Below are positions 22,357 to 30,199 of a DNA stretch of 34,772 bases, in pieces (position 1 is the first letter of the stretch; the number at the start of each line of letters is the position of its first letter). Below the pieces are notes generated by a model, which saw only the letters and a program-made list of their open reading frames with translations, made no database searches and had not been told where the DNA came from. Source of the stretch: Anaerolineales bacterium (GTDB taxonomy: Bacteria > Chloroflexota > Anaerolineae > Anaerolineales > Villigracilaceae); the NCBI GenBank assembly GCA_014860805.1, contig JACZJB010000042.1:1-34772 (forward strand), written 5' to 3'. The translations under genes and the position numbers were made by a program.

Positions 22357-24339
22357 ATGCTTAAAACCGTTTCAAAGTACCAAGCTCCGCTGCTTTTTGC
22401 CATCATCACAATCGCCGCCTACGGATTGCTCCTGCCTTTTACGGGTTTTTACTGGGACGACTGGCCTTTTGCATGGATTGCAAAGTTCCTCGGTCCCGCA
22501 GAATTTAATCCTGCTTTTGCGCCGTTCCGCCCATTCCTCGGTCCTATTTTTTATTTCACCACCAGCCTTATTCCGCCCGTGCCGTTATATTGGCAGATAT
22601 TTGCATTGGTCATTCGCTTCCTCATCGGTGTGGGGGCTTTCTGGGCATTCAAACAAATTTTTCCAAAACAACAAAGGATCGCCTTTATCACTACACTTTT
22701 AATTCTGGTCTTCCCAGGTTATAGCCAGCATTGGGTCGCGCTGACACACATCAATCAAGAACTTATCCCCTTTATTTTTTATCTGTTTTCCTTTGGTTTC
22801 ACGTTTAAAGCCCTGCGCGATGGCAAAACTGTGTATGCCATCATCGCCCTGCTTCTTCAAGTTTGCGGCATCTTTCCAACGGAATATTTTTTCGGACTCG
22901 AAGGCTTGCGTTTCCTTTTTTTATTTTTCTTTTTCGACGGTACATTAATTGAGCGTTTCATCAAAACCCTCAAGATATGGTGGCCGTATCTCCTCATTTG
23001 GATGCTCAACGCAGCTTGGCTCGTCTATTATTACAAATTCGGCCCCTACAATTCTTATGAAGTCAACGTAACTCAATCCTTCACCGTTTTAATGTTTTTG
23101 AAAGAAGCGCTGGATGCACTTTGGAAAGCGGGTTTTTACATCTGGATACAAGTCCTCACTTTGACATTTTCCACGCTGTCCGCGCCCGCTTCGCTCTTAA
23201 GCCTCGGCTTGGCCGCTCTTTCCTTGGCATTGCTTACGCCGTACCTGCTCCGCTTCGCGCCAATAGATGAGGTGAACGAAAAGACACTTCCCATCTCGTT
23301 GATCATCATTGGCCTGATCGGTATTTTGCTTGGCAGGCTGCCATCTCTCGCCGCAAGCCTCCCGCTCACTTTGCAATCCTCCTTCGATAGATTCATGGTT
23401 TCGATGATGATTGGCGGGAGTTTGTTTGTCATCGGGCTGGTGGAATTGCTGGTCAGGAACAGCCGCGCAAAGCTCGTCATTTTCTCTGTTCTCATTTCCC
23501 TCGGCATTGGGCAACAATTCTTCAACGCCAATATCTTCCGCAGGGATTGGGAAGACCAGAAAGAAATCTATTGGCAAATGACATGGCGCATGCCTGCTTT
23601 AAAGCCAAATACCGTCCTATTAACCGATCAAATGCCCATTGATTACGAGACCGATCTTTCTTTTACCGCCCCCATTAACTGGATGTATGCGCCAGAATAT
23701 ACCCGTTCTGACCTGCCTTATATTTTGCTGTACACCGAAAAACGAATTGGCGGCGGGACTCTGCCTTCGTTTGAGCCAGACGTTCAGATTTTCTATCCAT
23801 ACCGCACAGTAAATTTCAAGAGTTCCACTTCGAATGCGGTTGTTATGTACATGCCTCGTAACGGCTGTTTGCGCGTGCTAGATCCCGCCCGCGGTGACAG
23901 GCAGATCTACGCCAAATTACCTGCTGTGTTGACTCAGGCGATTCCGCTTTCTGATCCGTCTCGTATCATTGCAGATACGGAAAAGCCTGCAATTCCCATG
24001 TTTTTTTCCGAACCTGAACATGAGTGGTGCTATTACTTTACGAAAGCGGGGTTGGCTCAACAACAAGACGATTACGCCCAGGTGGTATCCCTTGGAAATG
24101 ATGCCATGGAAGCTGGTTATAAACCTCAGGATCAAAATGAATGGCTGGTATTTATTGATGCCTACGCTCGAGTGGGTGACTTCCAAACTGCGGGGAAATT
24201 ATCCGTAGACGCATTGGCTGAAGATGTGCGAATCCGCCGGGGGGTGTGTACTGTTTGGGAGCAGATTCAGGCTGAGGGCGGGGCTGGAGGCGAAAGTCAA
24301 ATTATGGAGATTATGCGTCAAATTAATTGCAATCCCTAG
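22357..24339 (+). CDS. Polytopic membrane protein, GT-C-like, unknown function
   Basis: 660 residues. About ten to eleven membrane helices occupy residues 10-410. The first extracytoplasmic loop contains TGFYWDDWPFAWIAKFLGP; an acidic WDDW pair at the start of loop 1 is a feature of GT-C glycosyltransferases that use lipid-linked donors. The C-terminal 240 residues form a soluble domain (INWMYAPEYTRSDLPYILLYTEKRIGG; EPEHEWCYYFTKAGLAQQQDDYAQVVSLGNDA) with an end that reads like a TPR-type helical pair. No family name can be given with confidence. No Shine-Dalgarno is visible, in keeping with a leaderless transcript. It stands alone between two terminators and promoters. Confidence 0.75.
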   Translation: MLKTVSKYQAPLLFAIITIAAYGLLLPFTGFYWDDWPFAWIAKFLGPAEFNPAFAPFRPFLGPIFYFTTSLIPPVPLYWQIFALVIRFLIGVGAFWAFKQIFPKQQRIAFITTLLILVFPGYSQHWVALTHINQELIPFIFYLFSFGFTFKALRDGKTVYAIIALLLQVCGIFPTEYFFGLEGLRFLFLFFFFDGTLIERFIKTLKIWWPYLLIWMLNAAWLVYYYKFGPYNSYEVNVTQSFTVLMFLKEALDALWKAGFYIWIQVLTLTFSTLSAPASLLSLGLAALSLALLTPYLLRFAPIDEVNEKTLPISLIIIGLIGILLGRLPSLAASLPLTLQSSFDRFMVSMMIGGSLFVIGLVELLVRNSRAKLVIFSVLISLGIGQQFFNANIFRRDWEDQKEIYWQMTWRMPALKPNTVLLTDQMPIDYETDLSFTAPINWMYAPEYTRSDLPYILLYTEKRIGGGTLPSFEPDVQIFYPYRTVNFKSSTSNAVVMYMPRNGCLRVLDPARGDRQIYAKLPAVLTQAIPLSDPSRIIADTEKPAIPMFFSEPEHEWCYYFTKAGLAQQQDDYAQVVSLGNDAMEAGYKPQDQNEWLVFIDAYARVGDFQTAGKLSVDALAEDVRIRRGVCTVWEQIQAEGGAGGESQIMEIMRQINCNP

Positions 24340-24398
24340 TCTGATAGTTTCTGATAGGCGCTCGGGATAGAATTACCTTCGAAGAAAGGAACACACGA

Positions 24399-24809
24399 AT
24401 GGAAATTCCACGACATTGGCGTCTCAAGAAACAACGATATGGTTTGGTGGGTGAGGTTTGCCCGCACTGTGATTACAAAATTTTCCCGCCCCGCGATGTT
24501 TGCCCGAATTGCGGCGACGAGGCAAAAGAACAGTTTGCCTTCAGCGGAAAGGGTGAAGTTTATTCCTTTACAACAGTTTACGAAGCCCCCGCAGGGTACG
24601 ATGCGAACGCTCCCTATACGGTTGCCATTGTCAAGCTGGAGGAAGGTCCCATGCTGACCGCCCAGTTGACCGATGTGGAGAGCAGCGCAGTGCAGATCGG
24701 TATGCCCGTGGAAATGGTCACTCGTAAGATGCGCAATGATGGCGATGAACGCGGGCTTATCGTATACGGTTATAAATTCAGGCCCCAAAATTTTGTACCC
24801 GCCAAATAG
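24399..24809 (+). CDS. DUF35 zinc-ribbon/OB-fold protein (HMGS/thiolase partner type)
   Basis: 136 residues. The N-terminal rubredoxin-like zinc ribbon has four cysteines, C21-PH-C24 and C35-PN-C38, separated by a ten-residue loop. It is followed by an OB-fold: GKGEVYSFTTVYEAPAGYD, PYTVAIVKLEEGPMLTAQLTD, IGMPVEMVTRKM and GLIVYGYKFRP. In archaea such a protein bridges acetoacetyl-CoA thiolase and HMG-CoA synthase and shapes their shared CoA site. Here it is about 11 kb from HMGS and the thiolase-like gene, but the simplest inference is the same complex. ATG 24399 has AAAGGA at suitable distance, and a TAGAAT box lies at 24368-24373. Confidence 0.88.
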   Translation: MEIPRHWRLKKQRYGLVGEVCPHCDYKIFPPRDVCPNCGDEAKEQFAFSGKGEVYSFTTVYEAPAGYDANAPYTVAIVKLEEGPMLTAQLTDVESSAVQIGMPVEMVTRKMRNDGDERGLIVYGYKFRPQNFVPAK

Positions 24810-24833
24810 AGAATAAAAATCTAAAAACGAATG

Positions 24834-24863
24834 AACACCCCCACGTATAGGGGTGTTTTCGTT
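24834..24863 (+). terminator. Rho-independent terminator after DUF35 gene
   Basis: AACACCCC (24834-24841) pairs with GGGGTGTT (24850-24857), followed by a T-rich tail. Outer AAACGA and TCGTTT can extend the pairing. Confidence 0.85.
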
Positions 24864-24929
24864 TAAAACATTCCCATAAACAATCAATCCATTTTTTGCT
24901 GTCTACCGACAGTCTGCCTGATCCCAGAG

Positions 24930-24976
24930 CCTGCCTGCTTTATACTGATCCTGTCAATTCATTACTTCAGGCAGGT
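24930..24976 (+). promoter_or_regulatory. Inverted repeat bracketing a -10 box and the ribosome-binding site
   Basis: CCTGCCTG (24931-24938) and CAGGCAGG (24968-24975) are exact reverse complements. TATACT (24941-24946) lies between them, and the right arm contains the AGG Shine-Dalgarno of ATG 24981. This is compatible with autoregulatory operator halves. Confidence 0.4.
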
Positions 24977-24980
24977 TCCT

Positions 24981-25718
24981 ATGCAGAATCATTCAACCGT
25001 TCTAGATCAAATCACATGGGGAATCCATCTCAACTTTGAGGGACACTTCGCCTCCCCACCGAACCCTCCCTCCTGGCTTACTCAGCTTCAACAGCAAGAT
25101 TGGCAACGGCGAGGGGCTGTCTTATGGGATGCAGAACTTCGCATCGTTGCTCATCTATATGCAGGATATGCGCTTGAACTCCTTGAGCATCTGCAAGACA
25201 ATAGCGTATGGAAGACCAAAGGTTTGGTGGTTGGTTCACCAGCCTTCCAGCTTTCAAGCAATAGTGAAAACATTCCATCAACAAAGGTGGATGGAGAGTT
25301 GGTACTGAAAAACCAAATAGAACTTGGCACAGATCAAGCACAAACCCTTGTTGAATTTCTCTCAGCGCAGGAGAACTTGTTAAAACTTATTTCATCGTAC
25401 GACAAAGAAGATGCGAAACAAGCCTTAAACAAGGTTTTTCGGCTTATCGCTGATTACGGCAGAAAAGTGCGGGAAAGAAAGGGAGACATAGAACTGATTG
25501 AGAATAAAGAACCGAAGGTAATACCCACCTCAATCCCACGCGGTAGTTATTTCACGGTTTATCAAGCCGCACAGGTTTGCAAAGTCACGTCAAAACAGAT
25601 CAGGGCATGGATCCGTATGGGAAAACTTGAAGCACTCGATTTACCTGGATTGGGGATCATTATTGAGGCTGGAAAACTAAATGAATTCTTGGAAAGGAGA
25701 ATTTCGGAGTCCAATTGA
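24981..25718 (+). CDS. Protein with C-terminal excisionase-type HTH domain
   Basis: 245 residues. The C-terminal 55 residues read as a MerR/excisionase-like DNA-binding domain: SYFTVYQAAQVCKVTSKQIRAWIRMGKLEALDLPGLGIIIEAGKLNEFLERR, with a helix-turn-helix and a short wing. The N-terminal 170 residues are not recognised. They begin WGIHLNFEGHFASPPNPP and include a helical part (AELRIVAHLYAGYALELLEHL and a charged region AKQALNKVFRLIADYGRKV). Such HTH domains occur in Xis proteins of mobile elements and in plasmid or phage regulators. No integrase gene is nearby, but a comM remnant follows directly, so the locus may be a scar of an insertion. ATG 24981 has AGG 6 nt upstream. Confidence 0.72.
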   Translation: MQNHSTVLDQITWGIHLNFEGHFASPPNPPSWLTQLQQQDWQRRGAVLWDAELRIVAHLYAGYALELLEHLQDNSVWKTKGLVVGSPAFQLSSNSENIPSTKVDGELVLKNQIELGTDQAQTLVEFLSAQENLLKLISSYDKEDAKQALNKVFRLIADYGRKVRERKGDIELIENKEPKVIPTSIPRGSYFTVYQAAQVCKVTSKQIRAWIRMGKLEALDLPGLGIIIEAGKLNEFLERRISESN

Positions 25719-25726
25719 TCAATGCG

Positions 25727-25789
25727 ATGAATCCTTGCCCATGCGGGTGGCACAATGACCCACAAAAGCCTGAGGGTGTACGCCAGTAA
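25727..25789 (+). pseudogene. Remnant of a ComM/YifB Mg-chelatase-like gene
   Basis: Translated from 25727 the sequence reads MNPCPCGWHNDPQKPEGVRQ, then a stop. NPCPCG(W/Y/F)-x-x-DP is a hallmark motif from the middle of ComM/YifB AAA proteins (known family motif; the match is seen here directly). No other part of the gene is nearby. It lies in the 204-nt gap between the HTH gene and the ROK regulator. Confidence 0.55.
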
Positions 25790-25868
25790 CGGCATTGCAT
25801 TATCGACCTAAGTTGATTTTGGGGTATTTTCACCTCATCATGTAGTAATTGAGCAGGGAATTGATCTA

Positions 25869-25901
25869 TTGACAAAACTTATTCCGAGTATTAGAATAAG
25901 T
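25869..25901 (+). promoter_or_regulatory. Sigma-70 promoter with embedded ROK-type operator
   Basis: TTGACA (25869-25874), 17 nt, TAGAAT (25892-25897). Within it ACTTATTC (25877-25884) and GAATAAGT (25894-25901) form a perfect 8-bp inverted repeat with a 9-nt centre, overlapping the spacer and -10. TTATTC-N9-GAATAA resembles NagC/Mlc operators (TTATTT-N9-AAATAA). Confidence 0.75.
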
Positions 25902-25922
25902 CAAAGAATAACAGGACTTCCT

Positions 25923-27188
25923 ATGCTTTCCAACTTCCCCATCGACAAATCTCAACCCACAACCCGCAATATTCGCGAAGCGAATCGCCTGCAAATATTG
26001 CATCAATTGCTCCTGCGCAAAAACAGTACCCGTCAGGAACTTACCCAATTAACGGGGTTGAGCAATGCCACAGTCGCTAATCTCATTGCTAACATGATGG
26101 AAGAAGGATTGATCGTGGAAGCCGGAACTGCCGCTTCCCAAGGGGGGCGCCCAACAGCAATTTTGTCTGTTAATGCTTCTGCTGGGGCTTGTGTAGGGGT
26201 CGATGTGGCGGAAACCTATATCCGATTTGAGTTGTATGACCTAACCCTCCAAAACCTTGCAGACCATGAGATAGAACTCCCCTCCACGCAGAAAGAGCCG
26301 CAGGAGGTGGTAAACATGATTGTTTCCGGCTTTGATGCGCTGCTAGTTCGATCCGGATTGCCTCGCGATCAGGTGGTCGGCGTTGGCATCAGTATTCCGG
26401 GTCCCTTCGAGCATTCTACAGGCGTCTCCGTTTTAGCGCCATCATGGGGTTGGCGAGATGTGCCGTTGCAGTCCATGTTGGAAAAAGAACTACAGCTCCC
26501 CTTATATATGGATAACCCTCTGAAGTTCAATGCTCTCGCAGAAGCTTGGTTTGGTGCAGGGCGAGGGGTCGACACAATGGCTGCAATAGTGCTTGGAACC
26601 GGTGTTGGGGCTGGATTGGTGATTAACGGGCAACTCTTCCGTGGCGCCAGCAATACCGCAGGAGAATGGGGACATTCCGTGATCGTTGCAGGCGGGCGGA
26701 CCTGCCGATTTGGAAATCGGGGCTGTCTGGAAGCGTACGTTGGCGCCCCTGGAATTATACAAACTCTGGCTGAGATCGATCCAAAAAGCACCCTGCTTTT
26801 TCCTGAAGACCAAACCCGCACGATTTCAGCCATTGCGAATGCCGCCGAAGAGGGCGACACCACGGCTTTAGCCGTTGTGCATCAAACCGCTGTTTATTTG
26901 AGTGCTGGGTTATCCAGCTTGATCAATATTCTCAACCCTGAACAAGTGATCCTCGGTTCCTGGGTGGCAGGATTATTAGGATCTGTAATGTTGCCAGAAC
27001 TGCTCGAATTGGTTGAAAAACAATCCCTTGCCCAACCCTATAAATCTGTTCAATTTACCCTCAGCAAGATGAATAGAAACCCGGTCAGTTTGGGTGCGGC
27101 AACATTGGTGCTTGAAGAATTTCTTGCGAGCGCCGGACGACAGGCTAGTGCCATTCGTTCCGAAAGTTTTTCGGTAACAAAGCCTTAA
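25923..27188 (+). CDS. ROK-family transcriptional regulator (NagC/XylR type)
   Basis: 421 residues from ATG 25923 (AGGA 6 nt upstream). An N-terminal winged helix (about residues 15-75: NRLQILHQLLLRKNSTRQELTQLTGLSNATVANLIANMMEEGLI) is followed by the ROK sugar-binding domain: GVGISIPGPFEHSTG, VLGTGVGAGLVINGQLFRGASNTAGEWGH and GNRGCLEAYVG. Two sites depart from the sugar-kinase pattern. The catalytic N-D-A-N motif reads NPLKFNALAE, and the zinc motif C-x-C-G reads CRFG. So this is a regulator without kinase activity and possibly with altered zinc binding. It probably represses the sugar operon downstream and itself through the inverted repeat in its own promoter, with a galactoside-derived sugar as inducer (inferred). 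Confidence 0.9.
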   Translation: MLSNFPIDKSQPTTRNIREANRLQILHQLLLRKNSTRQELTQLTGLSNATVANLIANMMEEGLIVEAGTAASQGGRPTAILSVNASAGACVGVDVAETYIRFELYDLTLQNLADHEIELPSTQKEPQEVVNMIVSGFDALLVRSGLPRDQVVGVGISIPGPFEHSTGVSVLAPSWGWRDVPLQSMLEKELQLPLYMDNPLKFNALAEAWFGAGRGVDTMAAIVLGTGVGAGLVINGQLFRGASNTAGEWGHSVIVAGGRTCRFGNRGCLEAYVGAPGIIQTLAEIDPKSTLLFPEDQTRTISAIANAAEEGDTTALAVVHQTAVYLSAGLSSLINILNPEQVILGSWVAGLLGSVMLPELLELVEKQSLAQPYKSVQFTLSKMNRNPVSLGAATLVLEEFLASAGRQASAIRSESFSVTKP

Positions 27189-27216
27189 CGGCACATTGTT
27201 CAAAAACTTAATGTAC

Positions 27217-27246
27217 AGGAGGTGAACGGAATTTAAACGCATTCCG
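27217..27246 (+). promoter_or_regulatory. Orphan Shine-Dalgarno-like site and inverted repeat before ABC transporter
   Basis: AGGAGGTGA (27217-27225) matches the 16S anti-Shine-Dalgarno fully, but no start codon follows at usable distance. CGGAAT (27227-27232) and ATTCCG (27241-27246) form an inverted repeat with an 8-nt centre, possibly an operator. The binding-protein gene starts 65 nt later with its own ribosome-binding site. Confidence 0.35.
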
Positions 27247-27311
27247 GTCTATAAACACGTCTATTTCACGATCAAATCGATTTTCACATACACCAAGAAG
27301 GAGAAAAGATA

Positions 27312-28655
27312 ATGAAACTATCCAAGTTATTTGCTGTGCTCGTTGTGTTAAGTATGCTGTTGGCAGCCTGCGGTCAAGCTGCTCCTACCACTGTAGTGGA
27401 AGAACCTGCAGCAACCGATGCGCCTGCCGCAGAAGTCCCTGCCGCCACCGATGCCCCAGTGACCGAACCGGTCACCCTGACATTAAGCTTCTGGGGCAGC
27501 GATCTGGATACCCAAGTCTACCAGCAACGCGTGAACATGTTCATGGAGAAGAACCCGGACATCAAAGTTGAACTGCTGTACATCCCCAGTGACTACAGCC
27601 AGAAGGTTCAGACCATGATCGCGGGCGGTACCGCTCCCGACGTGATCCAGTTGTCGGAAGATGTGCATTCGTATTCATCCAAGGGACAGGTTATCTCCTT
27701 GAATGATTTCGTTGCCAATGACAGCCTCGACCTCAAAACCCGCTATGGCGAGACCGGCGGCTTGACCACCGCCTATTCCCTGGACGGGAATTTATATGCC
27801 ATGCCCGACCGTGGCGGCGCGCTGATCCTTTATTACAACAAGGATATGTTCGATGCCGCTGGCGTTTCCTACCCAACCAAAGATTGGACCTGGGTCGAAT
27901 TCCTGGATGCCACTCAAAAACTGACCATCCGTGATGGCGATACCGTGACGCAATATGGCTTCGCCGCTGGCGGTTGGTGGCCCTGGTGGATGAGCTTCAT
28001 TTATATGAACGGCGGCGCAGTGCTGGATGCCAGTGGACAACCCGTGGTCAATTCACCCGAAGCAGTGGAAGCCATCCAGTTCTACAACGACTTGGTCTAC
28101 AAATATCAGGTAGCTCCCTCCCCAGAAGATTATGCCAACCTCGGCACCAACAGCCCAGATCCGCTCTTTGCACAGGGCAAGGTTGCCATGAGCACCACAG
28201 GTTTCTGGGGCATTGGCGGGTTGAAAGATGCCACCTTCAACTGGGACATCGCTCCGCTCTTCAAGAACAAGCAGAATGCCACAGTTGTGTTTGGTTCCGG
28301 CTTGGCGATTTCCAAAGATTGCAAGAACCCCGAAGCTGCCTGGAAGCTGATCGAATTCCTGACAAGCGAAGAAGGACAGGCTCCGATCGTTGATTTCAAG
28401 CAAGACGCGCCTGCCAACATCGCCAATTTGAGCGGTGATGCATTCCTCAACCAGAGTTGGAGCAGCAAACCGATCAACATGTCTGCGTTGGGCGACTCTG
28501 CCAATGCCGCATTCGCTTTGCCCCTCTCTCCGAAGTGGAATGAAATGATGTCTGTCTTCGATACCAATCTCGGTGAAGTGTTTGCAAATCGCGCCGAAGT
28601 CCAGCCAACAATGGATGCCATCCAGGAACAACTGGTCGAGTTGTTCGCTCAATAA
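27312..28655 (+). CDS. ABC sugar transporter substrate-binding lipoprotein (CUT1)
   Basis: 447 residues. The signal peptide ends in lipobox LLAAC (Cys20). A Pro/Ala/Thr-rich linker (EEPAATDAPAAEVPAATDAP) then tethers the extracytoplasmic solute-binding domain: LTLSFWGSDLDTQVYQQRVNMFMEKNPDIKVEL, MIAGGTAPDVIQLSED, DGNLYAMPDRGGALILYYNKDMFDAAG and FAQGKVAMSTTGFWG. It is a family 1 sugar-binding protein. Starts at ATG 27312 with AAGGAG upstream. Linked permeases, GH30, GH42 and galT suggest galactosides or galacto-oligosaccharides as ligand. A hairpin after the gene probably keeps its mRNA abundant relative to the downstream genes. Confidence 0.92.
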   Translation: MKLSKLFAVLVVLSMLLAACGQAAPTTVVEEPAATDAPAAEVPAATDAPVTEPVTLTLSFWGSDLDTQVYQQRVNMFMEKNPDIKVELLYIPSDYSQKVQTMIAGGTAPDVIQLSEDVHSYSSKGQVISLNDFVANDSLDLKTRYGETGGLTTAYSLDGNLYAMPDRGGALILYYNKDMFDAAGVSYPTKDWTWVEFLDATQKLTIRDGDTVTQYGFAAGGWWPWWMSFIYMNGGAVLDASGQPVVNSPEAVEAIQFYNDLVYKYQVAPSPEDYANLGTNSPDPLFAQGKVAMSTTGFWGIGGLKDATFNWDIAPLFKNKQNATVVFGSGLAISKDCKNPEAAWKLIEFLTSEEGQAPIVDFKQDAPANIANLSGDAFLNQSWSSKPINMSALGDSANAAFALPLSPKWNEMMSVFDTNLGEVFANRAEVQPTMDAIQEQLVELFAQ

Positions 28656-28664
28656 ATTTTGAAG

Positions 28665-28697
28665 AAACTGTGGGAGGTGCAAGCCTCCCACAGTTTT
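28665..28697 (+). terminator. Intra-operon terminator/attenuator hairpin
   Basis: AAACTGTGGGAGG (28665-28677) pairs perfectly with CCTCCCACAGTTT (28684-28696) around a 6-nt loop, followed by TC. The poor T-run suggests partial termination or 3'-end protection between binding-protein and GH30 genes. Confidence 0.75.
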
Positions 28698-28716
28698 CTC
28701 CCCGGATTGCCAAATC

Positions 28717-30195
28717 GTGAGAATTGCATTCAAACGTCCAGCAGGCATTTTGTTATTATTCTTTTTGATTTTCTTAAGCGCCTGTGCCACAATTAAATCG
28801 GATGCAGAAACCCATTCCCCCAGTGTGGATACGACTCCCATGACATCTATCTCTCAAGACACAAAAACAGTTGTAGTAACGATCAATTACCAATCCGAAG
28901 CGCAAACAATGGAAGGCTTTGGCGCGGCGGGAGCGTGGTGGGCGCAAGATGTCGGCGGCTGGGAGGATGAAAAACGACGCCTCGTTGCCGACCTTTTATT
29001 TGATCCTGCAAAAGGAATTGGTCTGTCCTTTTACCGCCACAACCTCGGCGGTGGTAATGGCGAGAACATTCAAGATGTATGGCGGCGGGCGGAAACATTT
29101 GAAATCGCCCCTGGTCAATATGACTGGACTCGCGATGCCAACGCCATGTGGATGTTGCGCGCGGCGCGGGATCGGGGCGTTGAACATTTTGTAGTTTTTG
29201 TCAACAGCCCTCCGGCGCGTATGACCGTATCTGGATTAACTACCGGGGAAAAAGACGGCAAGTCGAATCTGTCGCCGGAAATGTATGCGGAGTTTTCACA
29301 ATACATGGTGGATATAGTCCGCCACTTGCAGGATGAGGAAGACATCCCTGTTGATTGGCTCAGCCCGATCAATGAACCGCAGTGGGGTTGGAGTTACAAA
29401 AACGGACAGGAAGGTTGTCATTACGGTCCCGACGAAGCGCTTGCACTGACACGTGTTTTGCTGGAGACTCTGCGGAAAAACCAACTGGATGTGCAACTAT
29501 CCTTGTTCGAGTCGGGCGAGTGGAAGACTGCGGATGTCTACATCGAAAAACTTGCCAGCGATCCGCAGGTCTGGGATGCTTTGCCCCACCTCTCGATCCA
29601 TTCGTATTGGTCTACGCGTGCCGATAAAGAACGCTTCATGAAATATATGCAGAAGAATCATCCGGGCAAACCTCTGTGGATGTCGGAGTGGACCGAGATG
29701 CAGGAGGGGCGCGATGCAAGCATGGAATCCGCGTTGATCATGGCAAATGTCATCCACGATGACCTGACGATTGCCAACGTCACTTCGTGGCAGTATTGGA
29801 TCGCCGTCTCCAAATATCAGTATCGCGACGGTTTGATCTACGTCAACCCGCTCGGTCAGGATGTTCTGCAAACCAAGCGCCTGTGGGTGCTGGGAAATTA
29901 TTCCCGCTTCATTCGCCCCGGTTTTGTGCGCCTGGAAACGCAGGGCGGCGATGATACCCTACTTGTGTCGGCGTATCGTTCCGCAGACGATCAGCATTGG
30001 GTGGTGGTGGCGGTTAATTTGGCAAACGAACCAGTTGTCCTTAAGTTGAAAGCGTTGCAGGGTCAATTGCCTGAGTCCGTTCAGCAATTCGAGACTTCAG
30101 CGCAATTCGATCTGTCGTCCGTGGAAACGGGAAATGAGTCAGGAACATGGAATCTTGCGCCTCAGAGCGTGACCACGCTTGTCATGGACAGGTAG
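28717..30195 (+). CDS. GH30-family glycoside hydrolase lipoprotein, endo-beta-1,6-galactanase-like
   Basis: 492 residues. A lipoprotein signal (GILLLFFLIFLSAC, Cys22) implies surface anchoring. The catalytic TIM barrel starts at MEGFGAAGAWWAQDVGG, a form seen in GH30 beta-1,6-galactanases (from memory of the family). Acid/base Glu220 lies in LSPINEPQWGW and nucleophile Glu324 in LWMSEWTEM. Other barrel segments are GLSFYRHNLGGGNG, FVNSPPARMT and SIHSYWS. A small beta domain (residues about 400-492) closes the protein. Start is GTG 28717 without a strong ribosome-binding site. Context (GH42, GalT, sugar ABC transporter) supports release of galactose-containing oligosaccharides outside the cell; substrate is inferred. 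Confidence 0.82.
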   Translation: MRIAFKRPAGILLLFFLIFLSACATIKSDAETHSPSVDTTPMTSISQDTKTVVVTINYQSEAQTMEGFGAAGAWWAQDVGGWEDEKRRLVADLLFDPAKGIGLSFYRHNLGGGNGENIQDVWRRAETFEIAPGQYDWTRDANAMWMLRAARDRGVEHFVVFVNSPPARMTVSGLTTGEKDGKSNLSPEMYAEFSQYMVDIVRHLQDEEDIPVDWLSPINEPQWGWSYKNGQEGCHYGPDEALALTRVLLETLRKNQLDVQLSLFESGEWKTADVYIEKLASDPQVWDALPHLSIHSYWSTRADKERFMKYMQKNHPGKPLWMSEWTEMQEGRDASMESALIMANVIHDDLTIANVTSWQYWIAVSKYQYRDGLIYVNPLGQDVLQTKRLWVLGNYSRFIRPGFVRLETQGGDDTLLVSAYRSADDQHWVVVAVNLANEPVVLKLKALQGQLPESVQQFETSAQFDLSSVETGNESGTWNLAPQSVTTLVMDR

Positions 30196-30199
30196 CCTT

